15,964 nt of DNA from NCBI GenBank assembly GCA_964492825.1, contig CAZBLP010000048.1:1-15964 (forward strand), read 5' to 3'. Below are positions 1 through 6,937 of the stretch, in pieces. Source of the DNA: CAZBLP01 sp964492825 (lineage in GTDB: Bacteria; DYJV01). Numbering within the stretch: the stretch's first letter is position 1; every line of letters begins with the position of its first letter. Made by a program: the position numbers and the translations under genes. The notes under the pieces are model-generated. The model ran no database searches. It saw only the letters and a program-made list of their open reading frames with translations, and was not told the DNA's origin.

Positions 1-49
1 AACTGGTCAATATCTTTTTGTCCATCTACGACTGAAAGTTAAAATATAA

Positions 50-79
50 TTGACAAAATATATAACAGTGTGTTATTAA
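50..79 (+). promoter_or_regulatory. Candidate promoter of the TRAP-TAXI operon
   Basis: A perfect TTGACA -35 box lies at 50-55. A weak -10 candidate, TATTAA, lies at 74-79 after an 18-bp spacer and matches only 4 of 6 consensus bases. The first gene of the operon begins 75 bases further on. The spacer is largely occupied by an inverted repeat, described separately. The -35 box is clear, but the -10 assignment is uncertain. Confidence 0.4.
62..76. promoter_or_regulatory. Perfect dyad in promoter spacer (possible operator)
   Basis: ATAACA at 62-67 and TGTTAT at 71-76 are perfect inverted repeats around the trinucleotide GTG. The dyad sits just downstream of the TTGACA box at 50-55 and overlaps the presumed -10 region, where a transcription factor would control the TRAP operon. 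I cannot assign it to a regulator family. No second copy was noticed in the window. Confidence 0.4.
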
Positions 80-153
80 ATATTGTATACAAAAACTGTA
101 TTTGTTTTAAAATAAAACAATATTTCTTTAAGATTTTAAAAAGGAGGGAAAAA

Positions 154-1155
154 ATGAAAAAGTTATTAACAGCTTTTTTAATGGTATTTTTTCTTTTTAC
201 AGGTATCAGTGCAACCCATGCAAAAAGGGTAAGAGTTATTTTTACAACAGGTGGTATTGGTGGTGTATATCTTTACTATGGTACTCAGGTTGGAGCTATT
301 ATAACTCAAAATACTCCTTATCAGGCTACAGCTATCCAAACAGCTGCATCAATTGATAACAACCTTCTTGTTAGAGACAAAACTAATCCAAAGAAAAATC
401 TTTATTTTTGTGCACTATCATTGCCAGATTCAGCTTATGTTGCATACAAAGGGATTCATCCCAAATTTAAAAGTAAGCCGGCTCCTACAAGGATTTTATG
501 GCTTATGTATCCAAATTACTTACAAATTGTTACAACAGAAGATACAGGTATAAAAACAGTTAAAGATTTAGCAGGTAAAAGAGTTTCAACTGGTGCTCCT
601 GGTTCTGGCACAGAGTTTACAGCTAATCTTGTATTAAAAGCTGCAGGTGTTAATCCAAGCTCATTCAAAAAATGGGAGAAGTTAGGTGCAAAAGAATCTG
701 CAGAAGCTCTATCAAATGGCACAATTGACGCATATTTCTGGTCAGGTGGTATTCCAACAGGTTCTATTGTTGAACTTGCTACTACTTTAAAAAGAAAAGG
801 CAAAAAAATCTCATTTGTTATGATACCTAAAGATAGCAATGTTGTTAAGTTTTTTGATAAAAAATTTCCAGGTTTAGCAGAACCAGGTGTTATTCCTGCA
901 TCAACCTATGGCTCATCAAAAGACGCATCTACAATAAGATTTTGGAACAGAGTGCTTGCACCTGCTTGTATGCCAGACAAAATGGCTTATGATATAGTTA
1001 AAGCAGTATTTTCGAATCTCAAGCAGTTGCATAGAGCTATAAAACCAGCCAAACTTACAACTGCAGAAAATACAGCAAAATTTGTTGGTAAAACTACTAT
1101 TCCATTTCACCCAGGAGCTATAAAATATTTTAAAGAAATTGGTGCAATTAAGTAA
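154..1155 (+). CDS. TAXI-family TRAP transporter periplasmic solute-binding protein
   Basis: This is the extracytoplasmic receptor of a TRAP-TAXI secondary transporter, a 333-residue precursor. It captures an organic acid-type solute in the periplasm and delivers it to the fused permease two genes downstream. The N-terminus is a textbook signal peptide: MKK, a hydrophobic core to about residue 20, and a cleavage site after THA (about residue 23). Family marks include the glycine-rich TTGGIGGVYLYYG near residues 31-43, GKRVSTGAPGSGTEF at 141-155, and a C-terminal PFHPGAIKYFKEIG at 317-330. The start is the ATG at 154 because AGGAGG precedes it at 142-147 and the signal peptide begins there. 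An in-frame GTG at 70 would add an implausible leader and lies inside the promoter dyad. TAXI substrates are mostly unknown (glutamate, C4-dicarboxylates and other acids are reported for the family), so the ligand is not assigned. Confidence 0.95.
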   Translation: MKKLLTAFLMVFFLFTGISATHAKRVRVIFTTGGIGGVYLYYGTQVGAIITQNTPYQATAIQTAASIDNNLLVRDKTNPKKNLYFCALSLPDSAYVAYKGIHPKFKSKPAPTRILWLMYPNYLQIVTTEDTGIKTVKDLAGKRVSTGAPGSGTEFTANLVLKAAGVNPSSFKKWEKLGAKESAEALSNGTIDAYFWSGGIPTGSIVELATTLKRKGKKISFVMIPKDSNVVKFFDKKFPGLAEPGVIPASTYGSSKDASTIRFWNRVLAPACMPDKMAYDIVKAVFSNLKQLHRAIKPAKLTTAENTAKFVGKTTIPFHPGAIKYFKEIGAIK

Positions 1156-1160
1156 TTGCA
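1143..1160 (+). promoter_or_regulatory. Perfect palindrome abutting the DUF1850-like start codon
   Basis: TGCAATTA at 1143-1150 and TAATTGCA at 1153-1160 are perfect inverted repeats separated by AG. The palindrome spans the stop codon of the binding-protein gene (1153-1155) and ends directly before the ATG at 1161. It replaces the place where a Shine-Dalgarno sequence would be. In RNA it could form a 7-bp stem with a four-base loop. Possible roles are translational coupling or control, or stabilising the upstream mRNA 3' end. Confidence 0.5.
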
Positions 1161-1592
1161 ATGGGTTATTTAACTAAAGATAAAAAGAGGGTAGCAATTA
1201 CCCTCTTTTTTATTTTTTTGTTTTCTTTTTTGTTTATTTATATAAGGCCAGTGAAAATTACAACTGATCAGTTTGAAAAAGTTGTACTTTTGTGGGCATG
1301 GGATAAAGGTAAGGTTGAATTTACCAATTCTGTAACTGGTGGAAAAGTTAAAATTTTATTTGATGTATCAGACTATTTTAATCATTTTCAAATGGATACA
1401 GATGAAAAAACAGAGAATTATTATACTTCAGGCACTTATGACATTAACAATTTTTTAAAAAGAGAAAAAAAAAGAAAACTTTTTTATTGTTCTGTGGTTG
1501 GTATTACAATTAGTATTGGTAAATTTTCAACAAAAGTAAAAAATAGCTGCATAACATTGGAGGTATTATGGCCACCAGAGAAAATTTTCTAA
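1161..1592 (+). CDS. DUF1850-like small membrane-anchored protein of TRAP-TAXI operon
   Basis: A 143-residue protein lies between the TAXI receptor and the fused permease, the usual place of DUF1850 proteins in TRAP-TAXI operons. The function of that family is unknown. Residues about 11-28 form one hydrophobic segment (signal anchor or signal peptide). The rest is a small, probably beta-rich extracytoplasmic domain containing FTNSVTGGKV (about 54-63) and a C-terminal Cys-containing strand ending in LWPP. The match to DUF1850 rests on size, layout and position more than on strong motifs. The gene begins 5 bases after the receptor stop codon with no Shine-Dalgarno sequence, so translation is probably coupled. 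Its 3' end overlaps the permease by 25 bases. A terminator-like hairpin lies within codons 8-17. Confidence 0.65.
   Translation: MGYLTKDKKRVAITLFFIFLFSFLFIYIRPVKITTDQFEKVVLLWAWDKGKVEFTNSVTGGKVKILFDVSDYFNHFQMDTDEKTENYYTSGTYDINNFLKREKKRKLFYCSVVGITISIGKFSTKVKNSCITLEVLWPPEKIF
1182..1211 (+). terminator. Intrinsic-terminator-like hairpin inside the start of the DUF1850-like gene
   Basis: The arms at 1182-1193 and 1199-1210 form a perfect 12-bp stem: AAAAAGAGGGTA pairs with TACCCTCTTTTT, with loop GCAAT. The stem is followed by more T residues (to 1211, then seven more after one A). This is the shape of a Rho-independent terminator. It lies within codons 8-17 of the next gene, so it would give partial termination and make more receptor mRNA than permease mRNA. 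Confidence 0.65.
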
Positions 1593-3661
1593 AAAAAGTT
1601 ATTTTTACAATTTTGCTAATAGCCACATTTTATCATATTTATGTTGTAATTCACCCTTTTACACCGTTATCAAATTACCATATTTCTATTTTTAATCTTA
1701 CTCAGGTAAAAAGGGCTATTCATGTATTTTTTCTTTTGCTTGCAGGGTACCTGATTATTTTTGATAAAGGCAAGGAAGATAAGAAGGTTACAGTTGGAGG
1801 TATTATATTTTTTATTTTGTCAATTATTCCATTATATGCTTTTTTTAACATAGATATACCTATTCAATATAAAATTTATACTGTTATTTTCTGGTGTGTC
1901 ACTATTTTACCTCTTGTTTTCCCTAAAAAACTGCATTTTTTTCACATTCTGGCAGCAATTCTGATATTCTTACCAACATTTTATATGATTATTAACTATA
2001 ATTCTTTAATTTACAGAGCGATTATGCCTGAACCTTTTGATCTTGTAATGGCTTTTGGAGAAGTATATCTTGTGCTTGCATTAAGTTACAGGACTTCAGG
2101 TTCAGTTTTGCCAATACTTGTTCTCTTTTTTATTCTTTACAATGTATACGGAGATATAATTCCAGGTACTTTTGCAGGGCCGGGTTTTGATATTGATATG
2201 GTTCTTGGAAAACTTTACTGCGAGACAGAAGCTGGACTGTTTGGAGTTATTACAGGTGTTTCATTAAAGTATCTTGTATATTTTACAACTCTCGGAGCAG
2301 TTATAGCAGAACTTGGATTTGGAAGAGTTATTTCCAATATTGCTCTTACAATGGTTGGAAAAAGTCCTGCTTCTCCTGGGAGAGTTTCAAGTATCTTGGG
2401 AGTTTTTATGGGGCTTTTTTCAGGTTCTGGTGCAGCTGATACCCAATTTGTTGCCACTATAACAAAAGACCTTTACACTCGTGCTAAATATGACCGTTTA
2501 ATAGGTGCTGGTATTGTTGCCACTGTTGGGTCTATTGCCTATGTAACTCCTCCAATAATGGGTACTATTTCATTTATAATGGTAGAAATTCTATCAATTC
2601 CGTATACTCAAATTATTATAATGGCATTAGGCCCAATGCTTTTATATCTTCTTGGGATATGGCTTTACAATGATTTCTATGTTCATAGGGAGAAATTAAA
2701 ACCAATTGAAGTTGCAAAGCATGTAAACAGAAAATATGCATTAAAAAACAGTTATGTTTTTATACCGATAATTCTTATAATTTTCTTTATTTACAGAGGA
2801 TTGGCAGTAAATATATCTGTAGTTCTTGCTATTTTTTCCTTTATAATAATTGCATATCTTGCTAAAGAATTAAGACCTCCGGTGAAAAATGTTTTTATAG
2901 GATTTGCAAAAGGTTTTGAAAGCCTCATACATATAGGTGTTGCTGTTGTGTGTGCAAATATTGTTATGACGATTATGGTTACATCAGGTCTTGCTTCAAA
3001 ATTTTCTCAATTTTTAACAATAGTTTCTCACGGCAATCTTTTATTTGCTCTTCTTTTTACAGCAGTTTTCAGTTTGGTTCTTGGCATGGGAGTGCCTCCA
3101 GTTGCCACTTATGTACTTACATCTGCTTTAACTGCACCGGCAATTCAGAAATTGGCAATAGCAGCAGGAATACCTGAGAATGCAGCACTTCTTGCAACGC
3201 ATATGTTTCTGTTTTACTATGCAGTTTTAGCAGAAGTTACTCCTCCTGTGGGTCTATCTGTTTATGCAGCATCTTCTGTTTTTGGCACAAATCCTATTGA
3301 AACAGGAATATATTCAGCACTTGTAGCTTTGCCGAAATATCTTATAGGTTTATCATTTATTTGCTCATATTTCGGGACAGGAACACTTATTGTCCCAATA
3401 TTGGAAAATTATCACGGATTATATGCTGTTGGAATAATAGGTTTGAGATTTGCTCTTACAGTAATCGCAATTGTTTTTTTAACTGCAGGCTCAACCGGTT
3501 TTTTGAGAACAAACTTATCAAAAATAGAGAGAGCTATTATGTCTGTTTGCGGTGTGCTCCTGTTTTATCCTCATTTATATTTTGACATTATAGTTATGAT
3601 TCCAGGGACTTTTATATTTTTAAAAAGAATGTTTATGAAAAAAATAGAAGATAGTTGTTAG
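1568..3661 (+). CDS. TRAP transporter fused permease subunit (DctQM-type, TAXI class)
   Basis: A 697-residue inner-membrane protein that carries out ion-coupled solute uptake together with the TAXI receptor. The N-terminal ~170 residues hold several hydrophobic helices, matching the small DctQ-like subunit. The remainder is the large DctM-like subunit. Recognisable TRAP-permease blocks are GLFSGSGAADTQFVATITKD near residue 283-302, TPPIMG near 328, GMGVPPVATY near 506 and TPPVGLSVYAASS near 558. The two TPP(I/V) repeats belong to the inverted-repeat hairpin loops of the transport domain. The length fits fused TAXI permeases. The start ATG overlaps the upstream gene and has GGAGG at 1559-1563. 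The last residues are basic (KRMFMKK), in keeping with a cytoplasmic C-terminus. No terminator is seen in the 79 bases after it. Confidence 0.93.
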   Translation: MATRENFLKKVIFTILLIATFYHIYVVIHPFTPLSNYHISIFNLTQVKRAIHVFFLLLAGYLIIFDKGKEDKKVTVGGIIFFILSIIPLYAFFNIDIPIQYKIYTVIFWCVTILPLVFPKKLHFFHILAAILIFLPTFYMIINYNSLIYRAIMPEPFDLVMAFGEVYLVLALSYRTSGSVLPILVLFFILYNVYGDIIPGTFAGPGFDIDMVLGKLYCETEAGLFGVITGVSLKYLVYFTTLGAVIAELGFGRVISNIALTMVGKSPASPGRVSSILGVFMGLFSGSGAADTQFVATITKDLYTRAKYDRLIGAGIVATVGSIAYVTPPIMGTISFIMVEILSIPYTQIIIMALGPMLLYLLGIWLYNDFYVHREKLKPIEVAKHVNRKYALKNSYVFIPIILIIFFIYRGLAVNISVVLAIFSFIIIAYLAKELRPPVKNVFIGFAKGFESLIHIGVAVVCANIVMTIMVTSGLASKFSQFLTIVSHGNLLFALLFTAVFSLVLGMGVPPVATYVLTSALTAPAIQKLAIAAGIPENAALLATHMFLFYYAVLAEVTPPVGLSVYAASSVFGTNPIETGIYSALVALPKYLIGLSFICSYFGTGTLIVPILENYHGLYAVGIIGLRFALTVIAIVFLTAGSTGFLRTNLSKIERAIMSVCGVLLFYPHLYFDIIVMIPGTFIFLKRMFMKKIEDSC

Positions 3662-3740
3662 TCAATACAATAGAATATTAGATTTAGTTGTAATTATCTG
3701 ATTATTTGAATTTTGAACTAATTTTGGGAGGTATGCCTAA

Positions 3741-5285
3741 ATGCTGATTCATGATTTTATTATTAAAGCAAATAAACTTTATCCTGAGAATGAGGCAGTT
3801 GTTTGTGGCGATTACAGGCTAAATTATAAAGAAGTATACAATAGAATTGTAAAATTAGCAGCATTTTTTCAAGAAAAAGGTATAAAAAAAGGTGATGTTA
3901 TTTCCATTATTCATTATAACTGCCATTACTATTTTGAAGCATATTTTGCAGCTTCCATGTGCGGTGCAATACTCAATTCCATTAATGTCAGATTATCTTC
4001 AAATGAAATTAAGTTTATATTGGAAAATTCAACTTCAAAACTTTTAATTGCAAGTCAAAGATATTTAAAACAGCTTGAGCCAATTAAAGATATTTTGTCT
4101 GAAATTATTTGGACTGCTTCAAAGATTCCTGCTTTTTTGAAAGGAATATACATTGAAGATATTTATAAAGATATTCATTCTGATTTTTTGCATGTCAGTT
4201 TGTCTGATACAGATACAGCTCATTTGTATTATACAAGTGGGACAACAGGAAAACCTAAAGGGGTTATGCTTACGCATAAAAATGTTACCACACATGCCAT
4301 ATCTGCTATTGCGGAATTTAATATTAAAGATAGTGACAACTGGTTGCATGCTGCTCCAATGTTTCATCTTGCTGATGCATGGGCAACATTTGCTTTTACA
4401 GCAGCAGGGGCAAAACATACAATGGTGTCTGATTTTAAAGAAGAAAAAGTATTAAATTTAATTGAAAATGAAAAAGTTACAATCAGCAATATGATACCTA
4501 CAATGTTGAATATGCTTATTAATTTCTCTGACCTTGAAAAGTATAATCTTTCAAGTTTAAGAGTTATTTTAAGCGGTGGAGCTCCCATTGCTCCTGACTT
4601 GGTAAAAAAAATAATTAATAAATTCGGATGTGACTACATTCAGACTTATGGAATGACAGAAACAAGTCCTTATTTAACAGTTTCTATTTTAAAAAAACAT
4701 CTTGAAAATCTTCCTTATAATGAACAATTAAATTATAAATCAAGAACAGGGAGAGAATTTCTTGGAGTTTCTCTGAAGGTTGTGAGAGATAACGGAATAG
4801 AAGTTGAAAAAAATGATAAAGAGGTTGGAGAGATTATAGTAAAAGGAGATATTGTCACGCCAGGTTATTGGAAAAATGAAGAAGAAACCAAAAAGGCTTT
4901 TACAGAGGATGGCTGGCTTAAAACTGGTGATTTAGCTACTGTTGATAAAGAAAATTATGTTAATATTGTTGACAGAAAAAAAGATATGATAGTAACAGGC
5001 GGAGAAAATGTTTATTCCACTGAAGTGGAATATGTAATTTATGAGCATCCTGCTGTATTGGAAGTTGCAGTAATTGGAGTGCCTCATGAAAAATGGGGTG
5101 AAATGGTTAAGGCTGTTGTTGTGTTAAAGCCTGGTATGCAAGTAACGGAAGAAGATATTATTAAATTTGTAAAAAGTAAAATTGCTTCCTATAAAGCTCC
5201 AAAATCAGTAGATTTTGTTGATTCATTGCCTAAAACAGGTTCAGGAAAAATTACAAAGATTCCTTTAAGAAATAAGTATAAATAG
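3741..5285 (+). CDS. AMP-forming acyl-CoA synthetase (fatty-acid/organic-acid--CoA ligase)
   Basis: A class I adenylate-forming ligase of 514 residues: carboxylic acid + ATP + CoA gives acyl-CoA + AMP + PPi, in the cytoplasm. Motifs appear in the normal order: P-loop YTSGTTGKPKG at about 164-174, YGMTE at 303-307, GWLKTGD at 391-397, the hinge region DRKKDMIVTGGENVYSTEVE at 411-430, and the C-terminal catalytic lysine in SGKITK (K503). It is somewhat shorter than typical FadD and resembles medium/long-chain or aromatic-acid ligases. The substrate cannot be fixed from sequence. The start at 3741 is preceded by GGGAGG at 3726-3731. An upstream ATG at 3733 opens only a four-codon frame. The gene follows the TRAP permease without a visible terminator and precedes the beta-oxidation cluster, so it plausibly activates an acid that enters the cell. 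Confidence 0.93.
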   Translation: MLIHDFIIKANKLYPENEAVVCGDYRLNYKEVYNRIVKLAAFFQEKGIKKGDVISIIHYNCHYYFEAYFAASMCGAILNSINVRLSSNEIKFILENSTSKLLIASQRYLKQLEPIKDILSEIIWTASKIPAFLKGIYIEDIYKDIHSDFLHVSLSDTDTAHLYYTSGTTGKPKGVMLTHKNVTTHAISAIAEFNIKDSDNWLHAAPMFHLADAWATFAFTAAGAKHTMVSDFKEEKVLNLIENEKVTISNMIPTMLNMLINFSDLEKYNLSSLRVILSGGAPIAPDLVKKIINKFGCDYIQTYGMTETSPYLTVSILKKHLENLPYNEQLNYKSRTGREFLGVSLKVVRDNGIEVEKNDKEVGEIIVKGDIVTPGYWKNEEETKKAFTEDGWLKTGDLATVDKENYVNIVDRKKDMIVTGGENVYSTEVEYVIYEHPAVLEVAVIGVPHEKWGEMVKAVVVLKPGMQVTEEDIIKFVKSKIASYKAPKSVDFVDSLPKTGSGKITKIPLRNKYK

Positions 5286-5303
5286 GTTAAATGAGGGGAG
5301 ATT

Positions 5304-6068
5304 ATGTATAGAAAATTTTCAATATTTTTAATTATATTTATTATTTTTATAACGGGAAATATTTCAGGCGCAGAGTTGTCGTTTCTTTCTTTTAATAACA
5401 AAGATATGACTTCTTTTAACTTATCATTTAAACAGTATATTGTTGCTTATAAAAAATTTCCAGAGCAAGAAAAAGGTTTAAAAAAATTAAAAGAAGCTAT
5501 TGAAAAATGGGGACTGCTTCAAACTCAAGCCATAAAACAGGGTGCTGAGGAGGTTGTTTTTGGTAGAATGTCTGTTATAAAAGGCTTGTTATTGCAAGCT
5601 TATGGACTTGCCAAACAACATAGATTTGAAGAGTCAAAGGAAATTTCAATTCCAATACGTTCAGAAATTTTTGAATTGCATCGTACTCTTAATATGTTAA
5701 CATCCGAAGATTATATGATTTATTTTCACAATGGAGTTTTGCACAGAATTGAGCCATTAATAGAAAAAAGACGTTATTTGGAGCTTAATTTGATGATTCC
5801 TATGATTAAAAATTATTTAATAAAATTTAAAATTCCGCCTTTTGGAGTAAAATCCGTAAAAGAATACAACAGAAAATTTTCAATACTCTCAAATCATGTT
5901 GAAAATTTTATACAAGCAATAAAAGAAGCTAACAATTTTATTGATCCAGAATACGGAGCTTATAAACTTGAACTGCGGATAAAAAAAGAGTTTAACAAGA
6001 TGCATAAAATATTTGGAGAATTATATTTAAGTTTCCCCAATGGCCTGGTATGGCCTAAAAATCGTTAA
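5304..6068 (+). CDS. Unrecognised secreted, helix-rich protein
   Basis: A 254-residue protein that I do not recognise. It begins with a signal peptide: MYRK, a strongly hydrophobic stretch to about residue 18, and a likely cleavage after SGA near 23. There is no lipobox cysteine and no cysteine at all, so it is neither a lipoprotein nor a cytochrome c. The mature part looks almost wholly alpha-helical, with basic-acidic amphipathic stretches and several histidines (for example ELHRTLNML and YFHNGVLHRIEPL, about 119-145). This resembles a periplasmic helical-bundle sensor or chaperone-like fold, but that is only an impression. AGGGGAG at 5294-5300 supports the start. It lies 18 bases after the acyl-CoA ligase, so the two are probably cotranscribed. 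It converges on the deacetylase-like gene, with a 30-base gap and no convincing terminator. Confidence 0.8.
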   Translation: MYRKFSIFLIIFIIFITGNISGAELSFLSFNNKDMTSFNLSFKQYIVAYKKFPEQEKGLKKLKEAIEKWGLLQTQAIKQGAEEVVFGRMSVIKGLLLQAYGLAKQHRFEESKEISIPIRSEIFELHRTLNMLTSEDYMIYFHNGVLHRIEPLIEKRRYLELNLMIPMIKNYLIKFKIPPFGVKSVKEYNRKFSILSNHVENFIQAIKEANNFIDPEYGAYKLELRIKKEFNKMHKIFGELYLSFPNGLVWPKNR

Positions 6069-6098
6069 AATTCTTTATCTTTAAACGCTTCAAATTGA

Positions 6099-6797
6099 TT
6101 ATTTCAATACTTCTTCAAGTTTTACAAAATGAAAGCCTTTTTTCTTTAAGTATAGCAAAGCAGGTTTAAAACCTTCAAAAGTGTTTTTTTCAGGATGGTT
6201 CATATGGGCTAAAATAATTGAGCCAGGTTTGGCGCCTATTACCTGCTTGTAGATAGTTTTTGCATCAGCAGTGGCACCAAAATCTCCATTAACAGTAAAT
6301 CCTATAACTTTATAGCCCAATCTGTTTGCAATATTTATAGCTTCAGTATCGTAATGGGCTGTCCCGGAACGAAAATATTTTGTTTTGATTCCGGCAACTC
6401 TGTAAATTTTTGCTTCTTCTTTTAATATTTCATCAATTACTTCTTTTTTTGAGCATGTGCCTTTTATACTGTAGGCAGATTTGCAGTCTATAGATAAAGG
6501 CCTGTGAGTTAAGCCATGATTTTCTATTTCAAATAAAGGATTTCGGGCTAATTTTTTCAAAATATCTGCATTTTTATCTATCCATCTGCCGCTAATAAAT
6601 AAGGTGGCCTTTATTTTGTTTTTTATTAGAAAATCTATTAATTCTTTGTCATATCTTCCGCTGCAAGCATCAAAAGTAAGGGCAATAATTTTTTTATTAT
6701 GCGGATTAAATGAATTTACAGTACCTCTTGGATCAAGTCCGAATTCAGCAAAAATAAACTCAGGAGATAAAATTAATATGATAGCAATGATTGGCAA
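6099..6797 (-). CDS. Polysaccharide deacetylase-family (NodB-like) exported protein, TFDAC subtype
   Basis: A carbohydrate esterase family 4-type protein, probably acting on an N-acetylated polysaccharide or peptidoglycan outside the cytoplasm. Using the TTG at 6797 it has 232 residues: a hydrophobic leader to about residue 17 (FIFA), then the NodB barrel. Motif 1 reads TFDAC (41-45) instead of TFDDG, so the catalytic-base Asp is kept but the second, metal-binding Asp is Ala. Motif 2 is NHGLTH (93-98) with both metal His. Motif 3 is YFRSGTAHYD (141-150). The late motif is LAHMNHP (196-202). The TTG has no Shine-Dalgarno sequence and the leader lacks a basic end. Six codons upstream, an ATA at 6815-6813 has AAGAGG at 6826-6821 with five-base spacing and would give a KK-containing signal peptide. 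The true start may be that ATA. It could act on another amide or ester substrate. Confidence 0.85.
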   Translation of the reverse strand: MPIIAIILILSPEFIFAEFGLDPRGTVNSFNPHNKKIIALTFDACSGRYDKELIDFLIKNKIKATLFISGRWIDKNADILKKLARNPLFEIENHGLTHRPLSIDCKSAYSIKGTCSKKEVIDEILKEEAKIYRVAGIKTKYFRSGTAHYDTEAINIANRLGYKVIGFTVNGDFGATADAKTIYKQVIGAKPGSIILAHMNHPEKNTFEGFKPALLYLKKKGFHFVKLEEVLK

Positions 6798-6860
6798 AAT
6801 GATTAATTTTTTTATTTTAGCCTCTTTTTATGTAAATTTACACTTCTTATTAATTTTTTT

Positions 6861-6890
6861 TATATATTATTAAAGGGCTGCTTATGTCAA
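6861..6890 (-). promoter_or_regulatory. Candidate promoter of the deacetylase-like gene
   Basis: On the minus strand a perfect TTGACA (plus-strand 6885-6890) is followed by an 18-bp spacer and TATATA (6861-6866). An alternative TATAAA reading lies a little further downstream. An A-rich tract immediately upstream could act as an UP element. The candidate start region lies about 45 bases before the gene. Confidence 0.5.
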
Positions 6891-6906
6891 TTTTTTTATT
6901 TTTTTC

Positions 6907-6933
6907 TTGACATTTGTTCTAAATTTATTTAAT
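6907..6933 (+). promoter_or_regulatory. Candidate promoter of the ETF oxidoreductase/beta-oxidation operon
   Basis: A perfect TTGACA lies at 6907-6912. The best -10 is TTTAAT at 6928-6933 (5 of 6 consensus bases) with a short 15-bp spacer. The palindromic operator at 6938-6955 begins five bases later, where it would cover the transcription start. The -35 box is clear and the -10 is tentative. It is the only good promoter candidate I see for the genes from 6975 onward. Confidence 0.45.
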
Positions 6934-6937
6934 GGGC

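Noticed and set aside
70..153. A longer N-terminus for the TAXI receptor from a GTG at 70
   Set aside because: It would put 28 odd residues before a perfect signal peptide, and it lies within the promoter dyad. The ATG at 154 has a strong AGGAGG.
3733..3747. ATG at 3733 just before the acyl-CoA ligase
   Set aside because: It reads four codons and then stops, and it is too close to the GGGAGG. It is most likely chance.
6060..6110. Weak hairpins between the convergent genes as a shared terminator
   Set aside because: ATTGA/TCAAT gives only a 5-bp A/T-rich stem, and the other pairing needs a bulge. Neither has a GC core.
6604..6873. Plus-strand open frame opposite the deacetylase gene and its promoter
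   Set aside because: It has no Shine-Dalgarno sequence, runs through the minus-strand promoter, and its translation is a mirror of a conserved gene.
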